Made by a program: the position numbers and the translations under genes. Under the pieces are notes generated by a model. The model did not search any database. It was not told where the DNA came from and saw only the letters and a list, made by a program, of their open reading frames with translations. A stretch of 64,000 nt of DNA. It comes from Blastomonas sp. CACIA14H2 (lineage in GTDB: Bacteria > Pseudomonadota > Alphaproteobacteria > Sphingomonadales > Sphingomonadaceae). Below are positions 17,063 to 25,952 of the stretch, one piece after another. Every line of letters begins with the position of its first letter. Position 1 is the first letter of the stretch. The DNA lies in assembly GCA_000503195.1 (NCBI GenBank), contig AYSC01000011.1:1-64000 (forward strand), read 5' to 3'.

Positions 17063-19330
17063 TCAGGCCTTGGCCTGATCGCGCAGCGGCAGCGTGCGGA
17101 TGCGCTTGCCGGTCGCGGCGTACAGCGCATTGGCGAGCGCGGGCGTCGCGGGCGGCAGACCGGGCTCGCCGATGCCGCCGATCTTCGCGCCGCTTTCGAT
17201 GAAGTGCACATCGATCTGCGGCGGCGCATCGGCCAGCTTGATCAGCTCGTAATCGTTGAAATTGCCCTGCACCACCGCGCCCTTGTCGATGGTGATTTCC
17301 TCGCCGATCGCCGAAGACAGCCCCATGATCAGCCCGCCCGCAATCTGCGCCTCGGCGTTGAGCGGGTTCACCGTCGTGCCGCAATCGACCACCGCCCAGG
17401 CCTTGAGCACCTTGGGACGGCCATCTTCCTTGACCGTCGCCTCGACCACCTCGGCGACGATGGTCCCGAAGCTCTCGACAATCGCGATGCCGCGTCCGGT
17501 GCCTTCGGGCAGCGGCGTGCCCCAGCCCGAACGCTTGGCGACCATGTCGAGCACCGCGCGGTGGCGCGATCCTTCGGCCAGGTGCTTGCGGCGGAACTGG
17601 TACGGGTCCTCGCCCGCAGCCTTCGCCAGCTCGTCCATGAAGCTTTCGTTGTAGAAGCCGAACTGGGTCGAGTTGACCGAGCGCCACGGCCCATCATTCT
17701 GGTTCGACTGATATTTGAAATGGCGGCGCGAGACGGCGGGAATGTCGTAGATGAAGGTGACCTCGCCCTCGGCGGTGTCGCTCTGCACATAATCCGCGCG
17801 CCAGCCGGTGATCCTGCCATCGTTGCCGAGCGATGCCTTGAACTGGCTCGACGATTGCGGGCGATAGGTGCCGTGGCGCACCTCTTCCTCGCGGCTCCAG
17901 ACCAGCTTGACCGGATAGGGCACCTGCTTGGCGATGACGGCGACCTGATCGATGATCTCGGTGACATTGGGGAAACGCCGCCCGAAACCACCGCCCATGA
18001 TCATCGGGTTGAACACGATATCGTCGATATCCAGCCCCGAAGCCTTGGCGGCACGGTCGCGAGTCGTCAGCGGGTCCTGCAACCCGCCCCAGAGCGTCAG
18101 CTTGCCGTTCTTGTAATGGCCGGTCAGCGCGAACGGCTCCATCATCGCATGGTGCAAGAAGGGCACGCGGTAATCGGCGGTGACGAGCTTGGCCCCCGGC
18201 GCACCGAACGCCGCATCGACATCGCCATCGCCCGCCTCGCCCTCGGGCTCGCCGGTCTGACACAGCTTGACCTGCGCGGCATGGATCGTCTCGCTGGTCA
18301 GATTACCGTGCCCGCCATCGGAGAATTTGGGCGTGAGCGCCTGCAGGCCCTTGAGCGCCTGCCAGTAACGCTTGGCGACGACCACCACGGCGTCGTCCAG
18401 CTTGATCACCTTCTCGACGCCGGCCACGGCCAACGCGGGCTTTTCATCGACCGAGACCAGCTTGCCGCCGCGCACCGGCGCCGCCGCAATGGTGGCGACG
18501 CGCATGTCGGGCAGTACCAGATCGATGCCGTATTTGGCGCTGCCATCGACCTTGGAAGGAATGTCGATGCGCGGAACGGGCTTGCCGATCAGCTTGTAGT
18601 CCTTGGCCGACTTGAGCTCGGGCGAGCCGGTCAACGAACGCTCCGCCGCACCGGCGGCCAGCTCGCCATAGCGCAGCGACTTGCCCGACTTGGCGTGGAC
18701 GACCTTGCTGTCTGCCGTGGTCAGCTCGCTCGCCGGAACGCCGAGCCGATCGGCGGCTTCCTCGATCAGAGCGAGCCGCCCCGAAGCCCCCACCACGCGC
18801 ATGCCGACCTGGCCGGTAAAGCGCACCGCCGACGAGCCGCCGGTGATCTGCAGCGGCATCGAGCGCGCCAGCATCGCCATGACCGCATTGGGCAGCGCGT
18901 TGATCACGCCCGGCATCGACGAATCGCTCAGCAGGAAACCGCGGCCCAGCGCGGCATTGGCGAAGGACAGGTCTGCCGGGGCCTGCTCGACCTTCACCTT
19001 GGACCAGTCGGCGTCCAGTTCGTCGGCGAGCATCTGCCCCATCGCGGTGTGCGTGCCCTGACCGAAATCGATATGCGGCGAATAGACGGTGACCGTGTCG
19101 TCCTCGGCGATCTTCATCCAGCTGAGGAAATTGTGATCGTTGCCGGTCTCGGTTAGCGCCTTGGCGCGGGCATTGGCCGAACGGTCGGACCAGTAGACGC
19201 CGAACACGCCGCCGCCAACGAGCAGCGCGCCACCGACCAGAAAAGCGCGGCGCACGATGCCGCGCTTCTTCTTCACCGGGGTCGCAGGCTCCATCACGTC
19301 CATGTCGGGATTGGGATTGTCCGCCATCAT
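17063..19330 (-). CDS. iorB: Isoquinoline 1-oxidoreductase-type molybdopterin subunit (IorB-like)
   Basis: 755-residue molybdenum-binding large subunit of the IorB/aldehyde oxidase branch of the xanthine dehydrogenase superfamily. The N-terminus has a twin-arginine anchor-like region, [14 protein letters not shown] (about 27-40), suggesting Tat export or membrane attachment. Family motifs include [27 protein letters not shown] and the C-terminal [10 protein letters not shown], where the Glu is the expected catalytic base. The start at 19330 overlaps the iorA stop (ATGATG/TGA). With IorA it hydroxylates N-heterocycles or oxidises aldehydes; no FAD subunit is present, as usual for this branch. 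The substrate is unknown. Confidence 0.92.
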   Translation of the reverse strand: MMADNPNPDMDVMEPATPVKKKRGIVRRAFLVGGALLVGGGVFGVYWSDRSANARAKALTETGNDHNFLSWMKIAEDDTVTVYSPHIDFGQGTHTAMGQMLADELDADWSKVKVEQAPADLSFANAALGRGFLLSDSSMPGVINALPNAVMAMLARSMPLQITGGSSAVRFTGQVGMRVVGASGRLALIEEAADRLGVPASELTTADSKVVHAKSGKSLRYGELAAGAAERSLTGSPELKSAKDYKLIGKPVPRIDIPSKVDGSAKYGIDLVLPDMRVATIAAAPVRGGKLVSVDEKPALAVAGVEKVIKLDDAVVVVAKRYWQALKGLQALTPKFSDGGHGNLTSETIHAAQVKLCQTGEPEGEAGDGDVDAAFGAPGAKLVTADYRVPFLHHAMMEPFALTGHYKNGKLTLWGGLQDPLTTRDRAAKASGLDIDDIVFNPMIMGGGFGRRFPNVTEIIDQVAVIAKQVPYPVKLVWSREEEVRHGTYRPQSSSQFKASLGNDGRITGWRADYVQSDTAEGEVTFIYDIPAVSRRHFKYQSNQNDGPWRSVNSTQFGFYNESFMDELAKAAGEDPYQFRRKHLAEGSRHRAVLDMVAKRSGWGTPLPEGTGRGIAIVESFGTIVAEVVEATVKEDGRPKVLKAWAVVDCGTTVNPLNAEAQIAGGLIMGLSSAIGEEITIDKGAVVQGNFNDYELIKLADAPPQIDVHFIESGAKIGGIGEPGLPPATPALANALYAATGKRIRTLPLRDQAKA

Positions 19331-19836
19331 GCTTCTCCCATCGCCGGTGCAGCGGCAGGCGCGCTCGCAGCCGCCGCCTTGCCCGTCGCGGCGAGGATCG
19401 CCTTGCGGATGCGCGGATAGGTGCCGCAGCGACAGATATTGGTCATCGTCTCGTCGATCTGCTCGTCGCTGGGGCTGCCGGTGCGCTCGATCAGCGCCAC
19501 CGCCGCCATGATCTGTCCCGACTGGCAATAGCCGCATTGCGGCACCTGTGCCTCGATCCAGGCCTGCTGCACCGCATGCAGCGTGCCGTCGGCGCTCTTG
19601 AGCCCCTCGATCGTGGTGACCGACTTGCCCGCTATGTCGGCAAGCGGCACGCTGCACGAGCGCGTCAACTCGCCATCGACATGCACCGAACACGCACCAC
19701 AAGCCGCGATGCCGCAGCCGAATTTGGTGCCGGTGAGCTCGAGCTCTTCGCGCAGCACCCAGAGCAGAGGCGTATCGGCCTCCGCCTCGACGCTGACCGG
19801 CTTGCCATTCACCTTCAAGTCGATCGCCACCCGCAT
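19327..19836 (-). CDS. iorA: Isoquinoline 1-oxidoreductase-type [2Fe-2S] subunit (IorA-like)
   Basis: 169-residue small subunit with two [2Fe-2S] clusters: a plant-type site (Cys41, Cys46, Cys49, Cys61 in [12 protein letters not shown] and RSCSVP) and the helical site (Cys101, Cys104, Cys135, Cys137 in QCGYCQSG and ICRCGTY). It carries electrons from the IorB molybdenum centre to an external acceptor. The ATG at 19836 has GCGGGGAGC directly upstream; an alternative start at 19890 adds unconserved residues. A C-terminal Ala/Pro-rich tail (about 150-165) is unusual but common in this branch. It is first in the iorAB-mocA unit. Confidence 0.94.
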   Translation of the reverse strand: MRVAIDLKVNGKPVSVEAEADTPLLWVLREELELTGTKFGCGIAACGACSVHVDGELTRSCSVPLADIAGKSVTTIEGLKSADGTLHAVQQAWIEAQVPQCGYCQSGQIMAAVALIERTGSPSDEQIDETMTNICRCGTYPRIRKAILAATGKAAAASAPAAAPAMGEA

Positions 19837-19930
19837 GCTCCCCGCAATATTATCCCATGTTGCATAGCAGCAATGGGCCGCTTTCGCCAAGCGAAACCCT
19901 CGGAAAACACGGGGCGAGAGAGCAAAAAAG

Positions 19931-20383
19931 TCAGGGAATTTTCGTCTTGCCGTCGGCGGTCAGCTCGACCAGGCCCATGGCGTTTCCGGCAGGATCGGTG
20001 AACAGGCCGAGCACCACCACCCCGGGCACCTCGAATCGCGGCGCGACGGTCTTGCCGCCATGCGCCTCGATCTCGGTCAGCGTCGCGGCGACATCGGGCA
20101 CGCCGATATAGATCACCTTCTGCGCCGAGTCGGTGCGCAGCGTTCCGGCGAGCACCGGGCCGCTCACCGGCACCGCGACCACGCCGCCCGGGCCTGCGGT
20201 CCAGCCGAACACCTTTTCGTAAAAAGCGGCCTGTCCGGCATCGGCGGGACCGGCAATATCGAAATAGACGATGGGAGCGGGCATGCGCTTCGGTGCCTCC
20301 TGTGCCGTGGCGGTCAAGGGGAGCGTGACAGCGGCGAGCGCGCTCGCGAGTACTAAGCGGAACGGAAAACGTGAAACGATCAT
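19931..20383 (-). CDS. Exported VOC-family (glyoxalase-like) protein
   Basis: 150 residues with a signal peptide ([15 protein letters not shown], cleavage near 28) and one vicinal-oxygen-chelate domain: [23 protein letters not shown], cut here to FYEKVFGW, and [14 protein letters not shown]. It overlaps the upstream AraC gene by ATGA, so regulator and VOC protein are cotranscribed. The metal ligands of true glyoxalase I are not all evident. Function could be a small-molecule binding or resistance role; I would not assign a reaction. Confidence 0.82.
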   Translation of the reverse strand: MIVSRFPFRLVLASALAAVTLPLTATAQEAPKRMPAPIVYFDIAGPADAGQAAFYEKVFGWTAGPGGVVAVPVSGPVLAGTLRTDSAQKVIYIGVPDVAATLTEIEAHGGKTVAPRFEVPGVVVLGLFTDPAGNAMGLVELTADGKTKIP

Positions 20384-21237
20384 GCCATCACCTCCTGGTG
20401 CCTGGGGTCTGCCACGGCCCGCCCGGCCTGGCTTGGAAAAACCGGCGCACGCGGGGCCATGGTCGGCGCGGTGTCGAGCCCTTCGACCTCGCGCCGCTTC
20501 TGATAGGCCGAGGGCGGCATCCCTGCGAGCAGGCGGAACTCGCGCGCCAGATGCGCCTGATCGGCAAAGCCGAACGCGGCGGCGGTATCGGCGAGCGTCT
20601 CGCGCCCATGCTGGAAGCCGCGATCGCCAAGCACCGCCGAAAGCCGGTGCAGCCGCAGCCAGTATTTGGGCGAGCAGCCGATCGTTCGGGCGAAATGGCG
20701 GCGCATGTCGCGGTCGGTCCAGCCGAGCAGCTGGCTCAGCTGCTGCGCGCGCCAGGGCTCGGAGGGCGCGGCCCGCAACCCCGGCGCCGCGCTCGGCAAT
20801 CGCCTCGCCAGCCAGGCCTGCAGCGCCGCGATCCGCGCATCGGCATCGGGCAGTTCCCCCAACCGGTCGCGCAGGGCGTGAAATTCCGGGCCGATCACAT
20901 CCTCGGCGAGGAGCGGCGGGGCCCCGTCGCCGAGCGGCAACGGGCCGAACAGCAATCGTGCGGCATCGGGGTGCAATCGCGCGGCGACGAAGCGCGTCTG
21001 TCCCAGTGATCGCGAAAAGCGCGGACCGGTCTGGATCGGCGTGATCCATCCGCCAGCAAAGGGCGTCGCATGCTCGCCCGCGCTCCACCAATGACCATCG
21101 CCGAGGCTGATCACCAGCTCGACATAAGGCTTGGGAATGGCCGCGGCCTCGCCCAGCAAATGCCCCTCCAGATGCCAGAAGGCCTTGATCGCCCAGCGGA
21201 GCGCCTGGTCCGGCCTGCGTTCGAAATAGGCGATCAT
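20380..21237 (-). CDS. AraC-family transcriptional regulator
   Basis: 285 residues. The C-terminal third holds the double helix-turn-helix of the AraC family (about 165-260: LGWTDRDMRRHFARTIGCSPKYW cut here to LGWTDRDMRRHF, then AFGFADQAHLAREFRLLAGMPPSAY). The N-terminal domain resembles DUF6597-type effector domains (YVELVISLGDGHWW). Its start at 21237 precedes a 171-base gap before a divergent redoxin-like gene. It is coupled to the VOC gene downstream, its probable target along with itself. Confidence 0.87.
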   Translation of the reverse strand: MIAYFERRPDQALRWAIKAFWHLEGHLLGEAAAIPKPYVELVISLGDGHWWSAGEHATPFAGGWITPIQTGPRFSRSLGQTRFVAARLHPDAARLLFGPLPLGDGAPPLLAEDVIGPEFHALRDRLGELPDADARIAALQAWLARRLPSAAPGLRAAPSEPWRAQQLSQLLGWTDRDMRRHFARTIGCSPKYWLRLHRLSAVLGDRGFQHGRETLADTAAAFGFADQAHLAREFRLLAGMPPSAYQKRREVEGLDTAPTMAPRAPVFPSQAGRAVADPRHQEVMA

Positions 21238-21408
21238 CGCGCACACCCCCCTTGGGAGCAGCCAGCTTGCCATGCGCATGCGCGACGTCAAGCACCGCAT
21301 CGACAGCGTTCCCCAGCTGCCGGCGCATCCTCTGCCATGCACCGCGCGTATCGACTTGATACATCCCTCTCTCTTCTCTTGCGGCCTCGCGGGGTCCATA
21401 GGCTGGCG

Positions 21409-22050
21409 ATGGAACAGACGACCCGACTCTACCAGGACCTGCAGCGCCGCTCCGCCGACGACAGCGGCTGGGCCCAGATCTACGACCGCTTCGTCGCGCG
21501 GCTGACCGCGCTCGAGGCGGGGCATTCCGCTCCGTGCGTCGGAACACCCTTCCCAGATTTGAAGCTGCCCGACCATCGGGGCCAGTATCAAAGCCTGGCC
21601 GCGCTCCGCGCCGACCGCCCGATGATCTTGAGCTTCGTTCGCGGCCGCTGGTGCCCCTATTGCCGGGGCGAGCTGGACCAGTGGCGCGATCAGATGCCTG
21701 CGCTCGCCGCAGCTGGCGGGCGACTGGTGGTCGTGGTCGGCGAGGTCGCGGGCGGTGCGGACCGCATCCATGCCCTGCTCGGCGGGGATGCGATCGTGCT
21801 TTGCGATATCGATCATGGCGCGGCGCTCGATCTGGGACTGGCGCACCATGCCGGCGCCGATCTGCTGCAAAGCTATCGCCATGCCGGGCTCGACCTGACC
21901 GACGTCTATGGCACCGCCAGCGGCATCCTCCCGATTCCGGCAACCTTCCTGATCGATTCGGTCGGCCAGGTGCGCGAGGCCTTTGTCGAACCGGATTTCC
22001 GCATCCGTGCAGACCCCAAGGCGATGGTGACCGCGCTGACCCGGCTGTGA
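21409..22050 (+). CDS. Peroxiredoxin/AhpC-TSA-like thioredoxin-fold protein
   Basis: 213 residues with a thioredoxin fold: FPDLKLPDHRGQYQSLAAL leads to the redox motif RGRWCPYCRGEL (Cys82, Cys85), unlike the single peroxidatic Cys of classical peroxiredoxins. LCDIDHGAALDLGLA and PIPATFLID complete the AhpC/TSA-like pattern of this subfamily. Cytoplasmic, no signal peptide. A close paralogue lies at 26778-27440, on the other side of the bufferin genes, suggesting that both belong to this stress locus. Role: thiol-dependent peroxide or disulfide reduction, inferred. Confidence 0.85.
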   Translation: MEQTTRLYQDLQRRSADDSGWAQIYDRFVARLTALEAGHSAPCVGTPFPDLKLPDHRGQYQSLAALRADRPMILSFVRGRWCPYCRGELDQWRDQMPALAAAGGRLVVVVGEVAGGADRIHALLGGDAIVLCDIDHGAALDLGLAHHAGADLLQSYRHAGLDLTDVYGTASGILPIPATFLIDSVGQVREAFVEPDFRIRADPKAMVTALTRL

Positions 22051-22195
22051 AACGCCCGCTTGCGGCAGTTTTCCGCGCGTTCATGCACAACACGCATCGA
22101 ATCCATACCCGTTTGATACGTTCACGAGGCCACGGCACCCGGCGATAAACGGTCATCCGAACGCGGCATTTCCCGCGTCGGGCCGGAGACCGACC

Positions 22196-22771
22196 ATGGC
22201 CCCTGAAAGCCCTACCGCTGCCGTATCCACCCTCGCTTGTGCCCAGGACGAATGGGGTCGATTGATGGCGGCGGCGCTGGCGGGGCACAAGGGCGCGTAC
22301 AACCGGCTGCTGGGCGAAATCCAGCCCTGGCTCGAGCGCTATTTCATGCGCCGCCTGCCGATGAGCATTGCCGAGGACCTGGCGCAGGAATGCCTGATCG
22401 CGGTCCACCAGAAGCGCCACACCTATGAGCCCGGGCGCCCCTTCCGCCCCTGGCTGGCGACGATCGCGCGTTACAAGTGGATCGACCGGCTGCGCGCGAT
22501 GGGACGCCGGCCGACGGTGTCGATCGAGGACGAGCTGGTCGAACCGCAGGTCGACGACCACGAGTTCAGCGTCACCAGCGCGGTCGTGCTGGAAGAGCTG
22601 CTGGCGAGGCTGCGTCCGGCGCAGACGGCGGTCATCCGCCTGGTCAAGCTCAAGGGCTACAGCATCGAGGAAGCCGCCGCGATGACCGGTCAGTCGGAAT
22701 CGCTGGTCAAGGTGAACATCCATCGCGGGCTTGCGAGGCTCGCAGGCTTTGCCTCCGCGCCTGCGGACTGA
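22196..22771 (+). CDS. ECF sigma factor, SigF (NrsF-partnered) type
   Basis: 191 residues: sigma region 2 (about 35-105, MSIAEDLAQECLIAVHQKRHTYEP cut to SIAEDLAQECLIAVHQKR, with FRPWLATIARYKWIDRLR) and region 4 (about 125-180, LRPAQTAVIRLVKLKGYS, MTGQSESLVKVNIHRGL). The RPWLATIARYKWIDRLR block is typical of proteobacterial ECFs paired with DUF1109/NrsF anti-sigmas. The NrsF gene lies 1.2 kb away, separated by a minus-strand gene, instead of directly adjacent. It should direct transcription of the bufferin operon in response to copper or other metal stress, by analogy with Caulobacter SigF. Confidence 0.9.
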   Translation: MAPESPTAAVSTLACAQDEWGRLMAAALAGHKGAYNRLLGEIQPWLERYFMRRLPMSIAEDLAQECLIAVHQKRHTYEPGRPFRPWLATIARYKWIDRLRAMGRRPTVSIEDELVEPQVDDHEFSVTSAVVLEELLARLRPAQTAVIRLVKLKGYSIEEAAAMTGQSESLVKVNIHRGLARLAGFASAPAD

Positions 22772-22792
22772 ATCCCGGCGGGGATCGGCCGT

Positions 22793-23716
22793 TCAGAGCG
22801 CGAAACAGGCCAGGTCGCCGGCAACCACCATCGGTCCCAGATATTGCCGGCGGATCGCCGCTTCGCCCTCGGGCTGGTGCACCAGCGCGCGCTGCATGTT
22901 GTGCGAAAGGACCAGCAGCTTCGGATCGATCGCGGCCGCCATCTCGCCGATGGAGGCCGGCGGCCGGTGCAGCCCGCGCGGCTGACCCTCGCCCTCGGGG
23001 ATGACATTGTGCGCCACCAGAATGTCGGGCCTGCGCCCCGCGAGCGCTTCGACAAAGCGCTGGCTCATCGCATTCTGGTCGCCCGCAAAGACGATGGTCC
23101 TGCCGCGAATCTCGACCAGATAGGCGAGCGCCGGAACGACGCCATGCTCGACGGGAATGGCTGTCACCTTCACCTGCTGCGTGACATCCTCGAACACGAC
23201 GCTCGCGGCATCGACGGCCGCCTCGACCGGCACCAGCCTGGCCTTGCCGTCGCTGCCGTCGAGATAGCCCGAAAGATAGCGGAAAGCGCCGGTCTGCGGG
23301 TCGAGCAGCGCGTGCAGATGATCGCGCAATCCGGGGAAATAATCGCTGCCCCCCGGACCGATCACCGGCAACGGCGCGATCCGTTCGGAAAAGCCGCCGC
23401 TGTTAAGGATCGCATCGAGATCGGCCGCATGATCGGCATGGAAATGAGTGATCGCGATCGCGAGATGGTCCTCGAACCGCACCCCCGCCTCGCCATAGCG
23501 GACAAAGGCTCCGCTTCCCGCATCGACCAGCAGCACTGCCTTGCCATCGAGCCAGACGATCGCCGAGGATCCGGCGCGCTCTCCTTCGGCGATCGGACCG
23601 CCCGAACCCAGGATCTGCAGCGCCACCGGACTTCCGCACGCGGCGTCGGCGGGCGGCGGCGTCAGCAGGATTGCGGCCGTCAGGGCAGCGCCTGCCCAGC
23701 GCCAATGTTTCCGCAT
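22793..23716 (-). CDS. Exported metallo-beta-lactamase-fold hydrolase
   Basis: 307 residues with an N-terminal signal peptide (about 1-26, AALTAAILLTPPPADAA). The zinc motif HFHADHAADLD (91-101), GSGGP near residue 37 and LSHNM near the C-terminus resemble the ElaC/phosphodiesterase-like MBL group. The start at 23716 follows GAAGGGGATCGAG. It is convergent with the ECF sigma gene (21 bases between stops) and splits the sigma factor from its anti-sigma gene. Substrate unknown. Confidence 0.87.
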   Translation of the reverse strand: MRKHWRWAGAALTAAILLTPPPADAACGSPVALQILGSGGPIAEGERAGSSAIVWLDGKAVLLVDAGSGAFVRYGEAGVRFEDHLAIAITHFHADHAADLDAILNSGGFSERIAPLPVIGPGGSDYFPGLRDHLHALLDPQTGAFRYLSGYLDGSDGKARLVPVEAAVDAASVVFEDVTQQVKVTAIPVEHGVVPALAYLVEIRGRTIVFAGDQNAMSQRFVEALAGRRPDILVAHNVIPEGEGQPRGLHRPPASIGEMAAAIDPKLLVLSHNMQRALVHQPEGEAAIRRQYLGPMVVAGDLACFAL

Positions 23717-23904
23717 CTCGATCCCCTTCAGCAAGAGCACGCATGCGGCAGCCTGGCCACGAGGGATTCGGGGGGAACGAAATGGCCGATGCTGCCGCAT
23801 GATGGACCGTAACTTGCCAACGGACCATGATGCTGTTTTCGCTCAAGTCATTGCCAGGGTTACGCGCCAAACGGGTGAATGGAGCAAATATTGCGCACAA
23901 AATT

Positions 23905-23930
23905 GTAACCGCCGCTCGCCCGGTCGCGTA
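23905..23930 (+). promoter_or_regulatory. SigF-type promoter before nrsF
   Basis: GTAACC (23905-23910), a 16-base spacer and CGTA (23927-23930), about 71 bases before the NrsF-like start. The -35 box and the spacing match the second site at 24657, before bufA, and are like the GTAACC-N16-CGAA sites reported for Caulobacter SigF. Likely read by the ECF sigma factor at 22196. Confidence 0.6.
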
Positions 23931-24001
23931 GCAGGCCCCATGGCGCATGCCGTGGCGCGCATCCGCAATCCTGCGATGCCTTTTGGACCCAGCACAGACA
24001 C

Positions 24002-24643
24002 ATGAACCAGGCCGCACTTATCGAGGCGCTATGCCAGGACCTGACGCCGGTGCCACCGGTTCCCGCTGCGCAGGTCATCGCCAGAGGTACGCTGATCGGC
24101 GGAGGCGTTTCGCTGCTCGCCGTGCTGGCGGCCTGGGGCGTGCAGCCTGGCATTGGCCATGGCACCGCACTGCCGGCATTGCTGCTCAAGGCCGCAGCGA
24201 TGATCGCGCTCGCGGGATTGGCGTTACGCAGCCTGGCAGCGTTGTCGCGACCGGGCCTGCCACCTGCTGCGCTGCTGCCGGGGCTGGGCGCTGTCGTTGC
24301 GGCACTCGGCTTTGTCGCGCTCGGCCAGATGCTGGTTGCGCATCAGGCGGGTGCGGAACGCATGCTGTTCGGAACGACATGGCAAGCCTGCCCTTGGCGC
24401 ATATTCGCGCTGTCGCTCCCGCTGCTCGGAGGCATTTTTCGCAGCTTGCGCGGGCAGGCACCGGTGCATCTGCGGCAAACCGGCGCAGCGGCGGGCCTGC
24501 TGGCCGGATCGATCGCAGCGGCGCTCTATGCGCTGGCCTGCACCGAGCAATCGGCGGCATTCGTGCTGTGCTGGTACGGGCTTGGCATCGGCGGCGCGAC
24601 CCTGGCGGGTGCGCTCTGCGGACCGCGCTTTTTGCGCTGGTAA
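24002..24643 (+). CDS. nrsF: NrsF-like (DUF1109) anti-sigma factor
   Basis: 213 residues, almost entirely hydrophobic after residue 30, with about six transmembrane segments (for example IGGGVSLLAVLAAWG, LLKAAAMIALAGLALR, GIGGATLAGALCG). This is the pattern of NrsF/DUF1109 membrane anti-sigma factors that hold SigF-type ECFs at the membrane. Cysteines in TWQACPWRIFALSLP and ALACTEQ are candidate metal or redox sensors, as the Caulobacter protein uses conserved cysteines. A sigma-type promoter precedes it, and bufA follows after a second one. Confidence 0.85.
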   Translation: MNQAALIEALCQDLTPVPPVPAAQVIARGTLIGGGVSLLAVLAAWGVQPGIGHGTALPALLLKAAAMIALAGLALRSLAALSRPGLPPAALLPGLGAVVAALGFVALGQMLVAHQAGAERMLFGTTWQACPWRIFALSLPLLGGIFRSLRGQAPVHLRQTGAAAGLLAGSIAAALYALACTEQSAAFVLCWYGLGIGGATLAGALCGPRFLRW

Positions 24644-24656
24644 CCGGGGCCGCGCT

Positions 24657-24682
24657 GTAACCGATCCGGCCGGGGCCGCGAA
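24657..24682 (+). promoter_or_regulatory. SigF-type promoter before bufA
   Basis: GTAACC (24657-24662), 16 bases, then CGAA (24679-24682), about 51 bases before the bufA start. A second GTAACC overlaps just upstream (24640-24645) at the stop codon of nrsF. Both box sequence and spacer length equal those expected for SigF-class ECF promoters. Confidence 0.68.
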
Positions 24683-24733
24683 CGGAAGAGTGCCAGACCG
24701 GCACCGAAACGACCCATTCCCGGAGACACGATC

Positions 24734-25003
24734 ATGAACACCGCTCAAAAGACCATCAGCCTTGCCGCCACCGCCGCGATGCTCGCCATGACCGGCCTCG
24801 GCATCAGCGCCCAGGCCGCCGAAAAGGCCAAGCCCAAGGATCTGGTGCACTGCTATGGCATCAACACCTGCAAGGGCACCTCGGACTGCGCCACCGCCAA
24901 GACCTCGTGCAAGGGCCAGAATTCGTGCAAGGGCAGCGGCTTCATCGCGACCACGGCCAAGGAATGCGCCGCCAAGGGTGGCAGCCTGACCGAACCCAAG
25001 TAA
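24734..25003 (+). CDS. bufA2: BufA2-like cysteine-rich bufferin precursor
   Basis: 89 residues: an N-terminal signal peptide (1-29, ending ISAQAAE) and a short cysteine-rich region with Cys at 40, 46, 52, 59, 65 and 78 (HCYGINTCKGTS, TSCKGQNSCKGSGF). Bufferins are exported peptides whose cysteines are converted to thiooxazoles by an MNIO enzyme and which sequester copper in the periplasm. Repeated CKG units and the BufB/BufC genes immediately downstream support BufA2. The chemical modification itself is inferred from the family. Confidence 0.88.
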   Translation: MNTAQKTISLAATAAMLAMTGLGISAQAAEKAKPKDLVHCYGINTCKGTSDCATAKTSCKGQNSCKGSGFIATTAKECAAKGGSLTEPK

Positions 25004-25106
25004 CCGCCCCAACGATCCAGGCAGGCCCGGCAACGCACAAGCGAGGCCGGGCATTGTCCGCCTGGCCGAGCAACCGCTCCTGGTCCTCAGACGCAAAGCC
25101 CCGTTC

Positions 25107-25952
25107 ATGATCCAGCCCCCGCTTCCCTCGTTCGCCGGCTTTGGCCTGGGCATGCGCACCGAGCATTATGACGCGTTTCTGAGCGGCAGCGCGCCGGTCG
25201 ATTTCGTCGAGATCATCTCGGAGAATTTCATGGGCGATGGCGGCCGCCCGCTCCACCTGCTCGACCAGGTGCGCAGGAACTATCCGGTCGCGATGCACGG
25301 CGTATCGATGTCGATCGGATCCGCCGACGGGCTCAAGGCCGACTATCTCGGCCGGTTGAAGCGCCTGGCCGACCGCATCGATCCGCTCTGGGTCTCCGAC
25401 CATCTGTGCTGGACCGGTATCCATGGCTTCAATTCGCACGACCTGCTGCCGCTGCCTTATACGCGCGAGGCGCTCGACATCGCGTCCGCCAATGTCGCGC
25501 TGGCGCAGGACCTGCTCGATCGTCCGCTGCTGATCGAAAACCCGTCAAGCTATATCCATTTTGTCGACGATGCGATGTCCGAATGGGAATTCCTGTCCGA
25601 ACTGACGCGCCGCACCGGCTGCTATCTGCTGCTCGACATCAACAATATCTATGTCAGCGCCACCAACCATGGCCATGACCCGCTCGCCTATCTTGCAGGC
25701 ATCCCGCTCGATCGCGTGCGCCAGATCCATCTCGCCGGGCACAGCGCCGGGCAGCATGGCCTGCTGATCGACACCCACGATCATCCCGTGCCCGATCCGG
25801 TCTGGGCGCTCTTTGCCGAGGCGATGACGAGGCTCGGCGAGGTCGCGGTGATGATCGAACGCGACGACGACATTCCGCCGCTCGAAGCGCTGCTGGGTGA
25901 ACTGGCCATGGCGCGGCGACTGGCGAACCAGAGCGAGAGCCTAGCGGCATGA
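25107..25952 (+). CDS. bufB: BufB, MNIO (DUF692) peptide-modifying enzyme
   Basis: 281-residue multinuclear non-heme iron oxidative enzyme with a TIM-barrel fold. Metal-site segments are GLGMRTEHYD, VEIISENFMG, MHGVSMSIGSAD, WVSDHLCWTG, LIENPSSY, DINNIYVSATNHGHDP, IHLAGHSAG and DTHDHPVPDPVW, all in family order. It oxidises cysteines of the bufA product. It lies 104 bases after bufA and overlaps bufC by ATGA, which fits a BufB-BufC complex. Length is normal for DUF692. Confidence 0.93.
   Translation: MIQPPLPSFAGFGLGMRTEHYDAFLSGSAPVDFVEIISENFMGDGGRPLHLLDQVRRNYPVAMHGVSMSIGSADGLKADYLGRLKRLADRIDPLWVSDHLCWTGIHGFNSHDLLPLPYTREALDIASANVALAQDLLDRPLLIENPSSYIHFVDDAMSEWEFLSELTRRTGCYLLLDINNIYVSATNHGHDPLAYLAGIPLDRVRQIHLAGHSAGQHGLLIDTHDHPVPDPVWALFAEAMTRLGEVAVMIERDDDIPPLEALLGELAMARRLANQSESLAA

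Noticed and set aside
24640-24665. A second SigF-like box (GTAACC-N16-CGAT) overlapping the one at 24657
   Set aside because: It begins inside the nrsF stop region and the downstream box is poorer; the site at 24657 has the full CGAA.
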